DNA from: Humulus lupulus
Lineage: Eukaryota > Streptophyta > Magnoliopsida > Rosales > Cannabaceae
Direction of reading: 5' to 3'
Assembly (NCBI RefSeq): GCF_963169125.1
Contig: NC_084797.1
Location: 98,357,868 to 98,421,867 of the forward strand
DNA length: 64,000 nucleotides
Below the pieces are notes generated by a model. The model was not told the origin of the DNA, did no database searches, and saw only the letters and a program-made list of their open reading frames with translations. Positions within the stretch are counted from its first letter, which is position 1. Each line of letters opens with the position of its first letter. Both the position numbers and the translations under genes were made by a program. This document shows positions 42,773-54,434 of the stretch, one piece after another.

Positions 42773-45700
42773 TATTTTACTTACACTACTTTATCTATAT
42801 ATATATATATGTATGATAAATCCCACTCCTTAATTAATTGGCTATTATTAATTTTGAGAGGAAAAAAAAAGTCACAAGTCACAAAACGGCAATTTATTCC
42901 TTAGGAAGACGGTAATATATAATATATACATAAAAAAATAAATTTGCCAAATCGAGCAGAAGCTCTAAGGTAGTAGAAAAATGTAGAAACAAAGAGGAAT
43001 TAATTTATAAAGAGGTAATTAACATTGCAATATATAGCGAATTCATTTTCGAGTTCACATGAAATGAGTACACATTATATTACATAGTTTCATATAAGGC
43101 AGTTTGGCATTATTGTTATTAATGCTTTTGGGGGTATAATTAATTACATTTCCTCGTGAGTCATACACTACGAACAGCTGTTTTTCTTAAATGCTACGAA
43201 GGTAGAGTGTTCAATTGAAGATACCAAGAAAACAATGTCAAATCAAGTTAAGTACATCCATCCAAACTGGGACCATGATTGAAGTTTCACGTATGGAACC
43301 TATCAATACCTCATTTTTCAATATTTTTAGTAATAAGCCGTTATTCTCAATTATTATAGAATTTGTTGTGCCAAATATATGTATATACTATAAGTAATGA
43401 TACGTACAAACAAACACTTCTACACTTATTTGATAAAATAATTGTCAATAAATTTGAAAAATTAGGTAACTTTCTTACTTCATCAGACGTTAATTAAAGT
43501 GAAGTCAACACTGTATTAGAGTATTTCTACTGCTCTCTTTTCCAGTTTCTACGTCAAGATTTCCATCAATCTATACACGAAAGCATGCGTGAAGAACAAA
43601 ACTAAAATTAATGCAAAAAAATATACAAGGGATATAAGCAAAAAAATATATTTGTAATTTGAGGCCATAATGATAGGAGGATTTTAAATATTAATCAAAG
43701 AAATTAGAATGTCATATATCACATCTCTTTTAAATCATACGTAAAAGTTGATTGTCAAAACTGAGAGTTGATTCAACAAATATAAAATAGGAAGATTTAC
43801 ACTCACACATATTATATTATAATTAATTATTAATTTATTATGCATATTTTAATATACTCACATTATAATATTAATTAACCTAAATAGCATATATTCCAAA
43901 TTTATTTATCATTTATTGTACCTCTTATTTTTTAATTTAATTTGGTGTATGTTACTTGCTATTTTGATACATCATTTTATTTTCTTGTTTTCTTGGCCTT
44001 TTTATTACTGAATCACTTTATTTCTTAAAAAATACACATTGTTTCAATATTTGCTTTACTTTTCACGTGTCTATGGGTATATATTTTGTGGTCTATTTTT
44101 TTTTTAGTTTATATGTCTATATTATGAAATTTATTGTGATTTTTGTTTATATGCACAGAATAATTTATAGTTGCCTTTTACATTATTAACTAGTTTTTGT
44201 TTTGAATTTTGTAGTTATTTTAAACACTTGTATTTACCAACATAGTAACTTAATACTTAATAGTATCTAAATCACTGAATTGAATGTCTACCTAAATAAA
44301 TTAGTAGGTGTGATGTCTACCTGAATAAATTAGTAGGTAAATGTTACTTTGGATACTTGTATTTATCAAAATAATAGCTAAATATTCAATAGTATCTAAA
44401 TCTGCGACTGTTTTTAGATGTTTATTTGCATCAAATTATTATGTAAATGTTACATATATTTTTGTTTTTGAAAGACCCAGTTTGTCATAACCATAATTTG
44501 TTAAATATTTTCCTTTTTTTGGATACTTTTATATGTATGATGGTAACTAAATGTAACACGTTGCTCTTGAAAGTTCCCCGTATCAATACTTGGCAATTGT
44601 TACTTACGGGTAGTTAATTGATACTCTCATCTCATATGTCAATCCCAATTAATTGAAATCCATTCTATGTCAAATGTAATTATGCTAAATGTATTTGTTT
44701 ACTAATTTGAATACTTTTTCCAAACTTTATATATAAATACATACTTATGGGTATATTACATAAAAAAAATATATCCATTGTTAACATACTTGCAAACATA
44801 TATAGTATAAAAATGATCATTTTAACAAATAGAAAAATACTAATTCGTGTCCATCAATAATTTTTTTTTATAAATACTTTTTTTCTTTTCTTATTTTTAA
44901 TGCCCTTTGGTATCCTACATACAATAAATGCATAACCTTGATGATATAAATAATTAAAAAAACACTTTTTAATATCCAATGAAAATAACATTATCAACAT
45001 CAAAGTTTTAAAAATAAAATACCACTAAATTATTATGTTATACATAGAAAATCATCATTTATTTAATTATATACTGAATGGTATCTTTTTATATAATTAT
45101 ATACTTTTGGGTAATATCAAATAAAATAAAAGTTACATTTAGTTTTCTTACATATAAACTAAATATGTAAGTAGTATAAAAATTAAGACCCAATAAATTG
45201 TATGTCATATCCTATAATAAATATGAATGTCCTAAAAGAAATTAACCATAATAAACATCAAAGTATGAAAGAGAACATCTATAAAATGAAAGTTTTATAG
45301 AATATATAAATAAAATAAAATTTTATAGAACATCTATAAAATAAAATATATAAATCACAAGTGTGCTATAATATTCATAGAATGAAAGTTTTTATTAAAA
45401 TCAGATGCATCCAATATAGAAATTGGGTAAAAGTCTAAATTTTGCATTAGATTTGGATGAAACATAAGAAGAAAAATAACATAAACAATAAATAACTACC
45501 AATCGGTACCCAAAATACTTGATTTTCTCAATAATCCATGCCACCTTAATATTGTTATCATCTTCAATTTGGTTGTAGCTTCACATTCATTGTTCAAATA
45601 ATAATAACGATTTTTTAGTAGTCAAATCTTATATAAAATAAATTAGTAATAAATCAACAAATTGATTAATTAAGCTATTTTAGGAAAGTTGTTAAGTTTA

Positions 45701-46256
45701 TGAGTAAATTAAGGAAGTGTAATATTTTATTAAATAAAATGAAATCAGTTATATACAATAATAATTAATATATTTTGGTTATATTATTTTATCTCTAACA
45801 AAATTGTTATTATTTATTCTTATATCTAAATTAATATATGTTAATGTGTTTACATACAAAGTGTGGTAACATTGTACCGAATGGTTTTGAAGTGAAAGCT
45901 CATGATTCTATATTGATGTTTATTCTTACAATCTTTCTTTTTGTTAATTAGCAACTAATTATAAGTATAGATATTCAGTTGAGTTAGTACATCCATCCAA
46001 CAGCGATCAATTAGTTAATTTAGTTAGTTGACAAAACTCATCTAGAAGACTTAATTGGTCAAACAAAATCAGAATATCATCACATAAAATTCAAACTAGA
46101 AGACTATATATATACTTAGAAGGACAACAAAACTGGGAACTTTTGATCATTATAAAAATGAAGAGAGGGACTTTTTTCTTTTTCTTTTCCTCACTTAGAA
46201 CTTAGGCAAAAAGAATGGGAGCCACAGGGGCTACACTTTAACGATATGAGCATAAA
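42773..46256. other. AT-rich intergenic DNA
   Basis: About 3.5 kb without a convincing gene. It contains a (TA)n run near 42798-42812 and a 29-bp direct repeat (ATGTCTACCT start, at 44284 and 44313). That repeat lies inside a looser roughly 125-bp duplication around 44222-44455 (TAGTATCTAAAT twice). Open frames are short and of low complexity. The last few hundred bases before 46257 probably include the 3' UTR of the SUN gene. Confidence 0.6.
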
Positions 46257-48918
46257 TTACAATGAGAGAATGAACAAGGTAAGGATGCAACTCAATAGTA
46301 AGAAAAGCCAGGAAGAACTCATCCAACAAAATTTCCTGGAATTGTTTATTCTGTCAGCACTCAATGCCTTATAAACACTAGCCGCCGTATCTATGAAAAG
46401 CCTCACAACTGCCAATAACGAAAAAATTAAACATAAAAGAAATATCAAGACATTCTTATTGTCTATCGACATCTGCTTCTCCCGCACCTTATCTACCTCG
46501 TATCTGCAATTGGATGCCACTTATTAGCAGTCATACTTGTAAACATCCATACAAACAGTCAAATGGCAGACTCGAGCAAATAAAAAACCAGAAATTGATT
46601 GACTGACTAGGCCTTAACAATTGACATATGTGGCAAGTTTCTCACCTGAGAATGGCATTGTCCCTGATTAACTTATCCATCTGTAAGGAGACAATGGACT
46701 TCCAAGAATTAAGATCATCAATTTCTGTAGCCTGTAAGGACAACAAAATAATTACACAATGAACTTGATATTTATACATGAAATAGTATTCAACCACCTT
46801 ATCATTTTTTGTTCGTTTGTTTGTTGATAATGATTGAAATGATAATTAGACTTCAATAATAGAGATGGCATATGGTTATCAATTGGCTAAGTGTGTGCCG
46901 CCACATATCTTTTGTTATTATGCAAATGGTATTACTATTGAATGGTGAAAATTCTGAAGAAAAAAGGGTGAAACATACCAAAGTCCTGTGATTCTCAAGG
47001 AGATTCATTATGCCTGTTCTGATCTTCTCTATAAGTATGTCTTTCTCTCCCATATCTTTGTCGATTTCTTTAAAAAAATTGCCATATTTTAAAGTCAATT
47101 CCTCCAAGTATCTTTCCAAAACAGATAAATTTACATCCAAGGAATGGACTTTCTGCATAAGAATTTTGAGAACTGTGTCCCCAGGCATCCTTCCAACTTG
47201 TTGATGACGCACTTCTTCAATAGGATCAGGCACATCACTCTTCGAAAATTCTAGGTTCACAATCGGGCTTCCAGTTGCAGTTTGAGATCCTGTTTCTTTG
47301 GCATTTTTTTTATTAATATCATAATCCTCAAGGGGCTCTGGCTGGGATGAAACAGGTTTCTGGTCACCTTTTGCTCCCTCCGACATGGACTTAGTACCTT
47401 GAGCAGATATCAAGTCTTCAAGCATTCTTTCAACAGCATCCACCCCATAAACTTCAATAGTACTCAGTGTACAATAGAACTCAGACCCATAGTGGCTTAG
47501 AAGATTCACCTTTAGATATCTCACCCATTTGGGTTCCTGAAGAACAAATCTCTGTGCTAGCTTAACATTAGCAGCAGTGAAGTTTCCTAGTTTGACCCAT
47601 TCATCTGATGGATAAACCAAACTGCCACACAGTTCAAAGTCCTTCAAATTTGATGAGTAATGTTCAAAATTAGCTAACTCTATTGTGTCAACTAAAGTCT
47701 CTTCTGAAAGCTCTATATCAACATATTTGTCTTCTGCAGAACATGGATTGCGAAGATACTTATCTTTGTCTTTGCCTAAGATATTTGAGGCACCTTTGGC
47801 TTCCTTGTTGAAAGCCAAGACCTTAGCTCCTTTCGATGCTGATGCATAGTTGTATTCCTTCCCTCCAGGCTCCACCCTATGCTTTATACCTCCACTCTGA
47901 CCAATTCCAGGTTTACTTTTGGAACTATACGTTTTACTCTTAAATTCATCCAGACCAAGTGGCACAACATGAGACAGACGATCTGTCTTTGGGATATTAT
48001 TTTCAGATTTCGTGCTTGCACTGGAATTATCCACCTCAGGTTGCTGTCCAGCAACTGACTCATTACTTACACTTCCTTGAGTCACTACATCATCTTTACA
48101 TCCTTCAGGATCATTTGATCCATTTACTCCATTACTTGATGCAGCATCATTTATGCATGGAGCCTCAGAAGAATGGATAGAGTTAGAGTTCTCCACTGGT
48201 GGATGTACATCAGCAGGACTGGAATTTTCTCCACATTGCAGTTTTTTAGCTTCTTCCCACGTTGATATGCCAATCGAGGATATCACAGTTTTATCTGAAA
48301 CTGAGAAATAGATAGAGGCGCCCAATAAAATGCATTCATGCACATATATCTTTAACAACTATCAAAAGCAGCTAGTGGAATATTTGACAAGCATGTATCA
48401 AGGAAATCTTTGGCCAAATTCTTAGTTTTCATATAACAATAAAGAACAAATAAATTGTCCATGCATCTACACTGAATTTAGACATATTCCATGAAATCGC
48501 CCAAAGCAATTTTCCCATAACATGACTATAAGTGTTTTATAATTCATTTAAAACACATCTTACTGAAAGAAATGGCTCCAAGAAGCGTATTGTCCAAAAC
48601 TTTGCAAACTCAAAAAACATTGTGAGAACAGCTCTGTAAGAATAAAGTATCTACGGGCCAAATTGCATTTCATACAACTGAGAGATCATACATGAAACGC
48701 CTATTTGCAAATGAAGCCTACAAGGTGCAAGAAAAGAATCCAGTCTAAAGCTTACCTTCGTGACCGTCGCCGTGACTTATCCATAAGCTCAATAGGAATG
48801 GAAGGCCCCATAAAACAAAAACCAAAGACAGAGAGACTTTATACAAACGACTGCTCCCGGTGATGGTGTCCTCTAAAGCCCTTCTTCTTCCCAGAAGAGC
48901 TTTACGAGACTTCTGCAT
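46257..48918 (-). CDS. Mid-SUN domain protein (plant SUN3/SUN4/SUN5 class), intact
   Basis: Four coding exons on the minus strand: 48756-48918, 46979-48294, 46646-46731, 46257-46503. All introns are GT..AG. Together they give 1812 nt, 603 codons plus TAA (46257-46259). Residues 1-54 hold a basic tail and a membrane anchor ([20 protein letters not shown]). A long Ser/Asn-rich acidic stretch follows. The SUN domain is at about 195-350 ([36 protein letters not shown]), followed by a linker with a coiled-coil-like segment (about 430-530) and two C-terminal membrane segments (540-559, 585-602). That N-TM, central SUN, two C-TM plan is the plant mid-SUN type, found in the ER and nuclear envelope. 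The ATG is the first in frame; an out-of-frame ATG lies 7 nt upstream. The family is certain; the exact member is not. Confidence 0.9.
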
Positions 48919-49770
48919 TGTGCATCAATCCAGTCCACTGCTTATCACTGAATAAGTAAAGAAAGAGCCACCCTACAAAAAAAAAAAAAAGTCAATAAAT
49001 TCAGCAATTTAATTCCATTTCCACTATTATCAACAGACAATAAATCTAACAAAATGAAACACGTCTCCTCATATTGTTTAAATTGAATCCTCCAAGTCAA
49101 TCAAACGAGAGATTACTGTTATCAGCAATGTTGATCAAATCAAATAGCTAAAATCTAAAACAGGCAGATTGAGCTCTGTACTTGCACAATTTGAAAATCC
49201 ATATAAATTAATGAAGCTGAATACTGAAGATTTTTTCCCCCTCAGACTGTGTTGATAGTCATCACAATAAACTGAAAAGAGAATGCTTAAGAAAAAAAGC
49301 TAACTTTACCTTAGAAGGCAAGCAAAATGGGCCTTTTTTCTTCCTATAAAGGAACTCACTATTCCACCAAAGATGGCGGTGAAGCTATCCAAAAAGAAAA
49401 CCTTCAAATAAATCATAAAGCAGAACAAACCAATTGACATTCAAGCCATCAATCTACAAAACCCAATCGATATTCTTTCATTGCAATAAACATAGCATAC
49501 ATGACAATCTTTTATTCGAAGAGAAAAAAACACAGCTTGAATAGAATTAAAAAGAAAAACACAAAATTGGGAAAGCATCAGATCCAGTAGAGAAATAATT
49601 GGTTGTAGAGAACAAAGAGAGAGAGAGAAAGGAATCAGGTGGAGAGAGACCCACCTGTGCATATGTGGAGCAGCAGAACATGTGATTCTTGGGATGATCA
49701 AATAAAGGGTTTAAGAGAATTTTAGAGATGAGAGAGAATGAATCGTAGATTGAGGCCAATTTGCGCGTTT
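48919..49770 (-). promoter_or_regulatory. SUN gene 5' UTR with leader intron
   Basis: A probable leader intron runs 48973-49654 on the minus strand: donor GCACAG|GTGGGT, acceptor after a long T-run, TTTTGTAG|GGTGG. The non-coding exon parts would be about 49655-49770 and 48919-48972. No clear TATA box was assigned. Confidence 0.55.
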
Positions 49771-50692
49771 AGCTTGTGGGTAGGCCACCATTGACGTTGT
49801 TGTCTTCTTCTTCTACTCTTCTCTTCTTTTCTTTTTCTTTTTATTTAATTATTTTTTTATTTTCTCATAATAACGGCTTTCCCTCTGTCTGCCCAATCTT
49901 TACTCTTCTCTCTTTGTCTCCAAGTTATGAATTTGAATGAATGCATATAAACAACACGCATTTTTTAACTCTTTATCTCTCTCTCTCTCTCTCTCTCTCT
50001 ATTAGTGAATGAATTCAAGAATTCAAATAACATTGTGCCACGTCAGATGGTGACAGCTACTTGAAGTTGTCGTCGTCTTCTTCTTCTTATTATTATTTTA
50101 AACAGACTTATTTGGGATATGTCTGCAGAAGCGACTTTCCAGTGGAATCCAGGGAGACAGTCATTCATATTACGTGGATATTTCTTATTGGCTAACCAAT
50201 CACTCTATTACGTGTAATTAGTACTTTCTTATTAACTGCTGACCGACTCCCCTAACCCAAGGCCACGTTTGCCTCCCTGATTAATACTTGGGACTGCTGC
50301 ATGTTTGATTCTATCGTCTTTTATTAGTTATCTACCAAGAGACTATATTAGTTCTCTAACATAGTATAAATATAAATTTTAATTAAATTTAAAAATAATA
50401 ATTTTCTAATTTAAAAAATAATAGTATATATCATAATTTTTTTAATATTATTTTATTTCTAAAATTATTATTTTTATAAGAAATTATTTAATTTATTTTT
50501 AAAAAATATTTATTTTATTAAACATTAATATATATTTTTTAATTATAAGTATTAAAATATTATTTAATTTTTTATTATTAAAAATTATTTATACTTCACT
50601 TTTAGTCATATATTGCACCAAACATCTAATTTTGACTAATAATTCAGTTGAATCCAATCTAACCATGCGTACCATACAAGCTCATAAGTAGT
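49771..50692. other. SUN gene upstream region, intergenic
   Basis: It holds a pyrimidine-rich tract (49803-49860), a (TC)n microsatellite of 25 nt (49976-50000) and a strongly AT-rich part (50340-50620). Pyrimidine-rich stretches are common near plant core promoters. No gene was seen. Confidence 0.5.
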
Positions 50693-52275
50693 TGTAACGT
50701 CCTAAATTTGCTAACAAGATTTAGTGACTTGATTAGTGTGCCGAGAATGCATAATTAGATTTTTATGTGTTAATATGATTTATGTGTGATTATATGTGCA
50801 ATTATGTAAATTATATGTGTTATATTATAATATGATTGTTTATGCATGTTTAAGTATGTTAAATATGCTTGTGGGCCAATTTCTGTTAGAAACGACTTTT
50901 TTGTAATTTTTGACCCGTTGATGATATATCTGTAATTACATGCTATGTGATTGGGACCACATTATTATGTGGATATAATTGTGATACTCGGCACGAGGCG
51001 ATTCTAGTAAGCAATTTAGTGGAAATGTCACAACGGAGATTTATACCCGGCTCGGGGCGAGCTTATGGATATTTTGGTATTTTTGGAAATTACCGAGATT
51101 TAGCGGGTAATAGAAATTAATTTGGTGAATATTTTTTTTGATCGACTTATTTGGGAATATGTGGGGTAATTTGAGATTAATGGGCGATTATGTTAAAATG
51201 ACAATGTTGCCCTTGGAGATGTCTTGAAGAGAAATAATAGGGCAAGAGTATATTGGTCTTTTTGACCATATGGCTAGTGGGATTTGGGTAAGGGTCAAGT
51301 GCTGATGCTATTCACGTTCTAGAGCCTCCTTAGTTTTCATTTTTGAACACTATGGACGAACACTCAAGGGTACTCAAAAGCTAGGCCAAGTTTGGATTTC
51401 TTGAGGAGATTGAAGGAGCATTGAAGCTTTTGGGGGGATTAGGAGTTGTTGAGGATCTCCACGGAGCTTGGAAAATTCGGAAGTCAGTGAGTAATCCCTC
51501 TGTTCTTAAGCTTTTGAGTTACTTTGAATGTTCTTGAGTTTTAAAATTTTGATTTTGGGTTTTGGGTTATATGATGCGTTTTGGGGTAGAAGGAGTGTTG
51601 GGTATAGTTTATCTGAGTTATGGGGTGTGTTTTGTGCTCGAAATTCTGCTGGAAACACCTTTTTATTTATCAAAATTGGGGTCTGGTTTTGCAAGAAATT
51701 GTGGGTTTGGAAATTTGGGGAAGAACATTATGTTTTGGGAAGTTTTTGAGTTTCTGGCGACCTAGTGCGGTAGCACGACTGTGCTAGTGTTCCAAAAAAG
51801 GTGGAATTTGAATTGGATTTTCGGGTTTCGAGATAAGGGGCGTGACCGCACCATGGGTTGATGTGACCGCGCCAGTGCCCTGGAAAGCCCAATTTTTCTG
51901 TGGGCGTGACCGCGCCAGATGCCCCAAAAAGCTATTTTTCTGAATTTTTGGAATGAGGTTCGGAGGCTAGGTAATCCATTTTGGGGGCCCACTTGGGGGC
52001 TCGGTGAACATTTTTAGTACCTTGTTACCTTATAAGGGTTAGAGCCTTGATTATGGGGTCAGGATGACAAATTATGGATAATTATTTGAATATATGTGAT
52101 TTAATTATTAAATATGTGTTTATGTGATATATATGTGTATCGTTATATGATTACGTGAGTTATATTATAATATGACTAGATATGCATATTTATGTGTATT
52201 AAATATGCATGTGGGCCTGTTTCTTATTAGAATGTCAATTTTCGTAATTTGGCCCGTTACAAGTATATTTGAAAT
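50693..52275 (+). repeat. G: Gypsy LTR fragments (two starts)
   Basis: TGTAACGTCCTAAAT at 50693 starts an LTR related to C-F. It has the shared words CCCGGCTCGGGGCGAGC (near 51046-51062) and, at 51764-51925, a GC-rich island with GTGACCGCGCC-type motifs. Near 52020 a second copy of the LTR start region begins (TTAGAGCCTTGATTA..., AATATGCATGTGGGCC). It ends about 52275. Neither copy has a recognisable 3' end, so both are truncated. Confidence 0.65.
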
Positions 52276-52562
52276 ATATGTGCATATTTTTGGGAAACTT
52301 ATACATGATCTTTATTTATTTTCATGTAGATCTAATATTAAACAAGTTAATATGAGACAACCTAGAACATGTTTCTAAAATTGAATTAAAAGAGAAATAA
52401 TGATGAGAATACTTACATTATACGTGATTAGTGGTGAAAAATGCATATTTATTGATTTTAATTGTCAAAATAAATTAAGTTTAATTAATATTTTCATGGA
52501 ATTAATATAATTTATTTTATAAATGAAAATATTTGATTATGATTTAATTTATTGTTATTTTG
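52276..52562. other. AT-rich filler between LTR fragments
   Basis: About 290 bp of AT-rich DNA with no recognised gene or repeat edge. It separates fragment G from the truncated 3' LTR of H. Confidence 0.4.
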
Positions 52563-52838
52563 TAGGAATTAACAAATATATCACAAATATATCACCACAC
52601 TTATGTGGTATCAATCACAACACACAAATATATTGCATCTATGCCCTCATCGGGCAAAAATTAAAAATATGCCCATAATTACCAGATTGGGCCCACATGC
52701 ATATTTCATTCACCTAAACATGCATTTCTAATCACACAGTCATTTAATTCCTACATTAGCATAATTATATCAATTATTGCCCTCCCGACACGCTAATCAA
52801 GGCCCTAAGCCTTATTAGAAAATTTGGGACGCTACAAA
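52563..52838 (-). repeat. H 3' LTR fragment
   Basis: On the minus strand it starts TGTAGCGTCCCAAAT after a purine-rich AAAGAGGGGATAT. It follows the start of LTR F for about 250 bp (GGGCCTTGATTAGCGTG) and then breaks off near 52563. Confidence 0.75.
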
Positions 52839-52872
52839 TATCCCCTCTTTACAGAAATTTCATCATCGAAAT

Positions 52873-54434
52873 TTACCTAAATAATTCGGGATACCGATCC
52901 CGCATATCCGTCTCAAGCTCCCAAGTCGCCTCTTCCACTTTGCTATTCATCCACAACACTTTCACCAAGGTGATGGTCTTGTTCTGCAAGACTTTATCTT
53001 TTCAGTCTAGAATATGAACCGGCTTCTTTGCATACAATAAGCCTTGATCCAGCTCCAAGTTCTCGTAACTCAACACGTGTGTAGAATCTGATCCATACTT
53101 CCGAAGCATGGATACATGAAACACATTGTGAACCCCTGATAGAGTTGGAGGCATCGCCAATCTGTAGGCTACCTCTCCAACCCGTTCCAGAATCTCAAAG
53201 GGGCCAACAATCCTAGGGCTCAACTTTCCCCTTACTCCAAACGGTTTCACCCATCTCAAGGGAGAAACTCTGAGAAACGCATGATCACCGACTTGAAACT
53301 CTATGCTCTTGCATCTCAAGTCTAAGTAACTCTTCTGCCGACTCTTGGAGGCAAGCATTTGAGCTCTAATCTTCTCAATCGCCTCATTGGTCCTTTGAAC
53401 AACCCCAAGACCTAAATACCTCCTCTGACCCGTCTCATCCCAATGAATGGGTGATCTACATTTACTCCCATAAAGCATCTCATATGGAGCCACTCCGATA
53501 GTTGCCCGATAACTGTTATTGTATGGAAACTCAATCAAAGGGAGATACTTACTCCAAGATCCCTCAAAATCTAGTATGCAGGATCGCAACATATCATCCA
53601 GTATCTAAATCGTTCTCTTGCAACTATGTATCCATAGCCTTCTGAGGCTCTCCCAAAACTTGGAGGTGAAGGTGGGGTCCCTGTCGGATACTATCGACCT
53701 TGGAGCCCCATGTAGTTGTACAATTTCCTTCGCATACAGTTCAACATACTTCTCCATTGTATAAGTTGTCCTAACATGAAAGAAGATGGCTGATTTGGTG
53801 TACCTATCCACAATCACCCACACCGAATCATGCTATCCCACAGTCTTCGGTAATTCAACCATGAAGTCCATGGTGATATCCTCCCATTTCCACTTTGGAA
53901 TTCCTAAAGGCTGCAGCAACCCTGCTGGCCTCTGATGTTCAGCATTTACCCACTGACAAGTCAAACACTTGGCCACATAATCCACCACATCCCTCTTCAT
54001 TCCCGGCCACCAATACAACGTTCTCAAATCTTGGTACATCTTCATCATACCCGGATGTAAGGAATAGAGAGTGGTATGAGACTCATCTAAAATCTCTCAC
54101 CGAATACCGAAATCCATCATAAATCAAATCCAACCTTTGTACCTCAATAAACCCATCTCCGAAATAGAAAAGTCCTTAGCAGCTCCGGCTAAGACACCTT
54201 CTATGTGATCTCTCAACTAGGGATCCTCCTCCTACGCCTCCTTGATCCTCTCAAGGAGCGTGGACTGAAGAGTGATGTTGGCAACCTGACTAACTACCAA
54301 CGCAATACCTGCTTTAGTCATCTCGTCAGCTAACCTATCTGATATCTGCCTCGCACTATATAACTGTTCTGGGCCCTTCCGACTCAATGCGTCAGCCACT
54401 ACATTGGCCTTCCCAGGAGGGTATAGAATGTCAC
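52873..54434 (-). pseudogene. H integrase with C-terminal chromodomain, and end of RNase H
   Basis: From 54434 down: the end of RNase H (YPPGKANVVADALSRK), integrase zinc finger and core (LYWWPGMKRDVVDYVAKCLTC split here by length, then DFMVELPKT, VIVDRYTKSAIFF, SDRDPTFTSKFW). Next comes a damaged region where the third catalytic residue is expected; it reads KRTI instead of the usual ERTI and adjacent residues are missing. The C-terminus has PYEMLYGSKCRSPIHWDE, GPFEILERVGEVAYRLAMPP, HNVFHVSMLRKY, and a chromodomain-like end (KVLWMNSKVEEATWELE) to TAA at 52873-52875. All segments share one frame and are broken only by nonsense codons (near 53825, 53600 and 53000). The chromodomain would target insertion to heterochromatin. 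Confidence 0.87.

Noticed and set aside
44222..44455. AT-rich duplication considered as a MITE
   Set aside because: No terminal inverted repeats or target duplication could be found; described only as intergenic repeat.
46503..46520. MASNC start of the last SUN exon as a separate small membrane protein
   Set aside because: The codons before 46503 are intron; the acceptor AG at 46505-46504 joins exon 3 in phase, giving one 603-residue protein.
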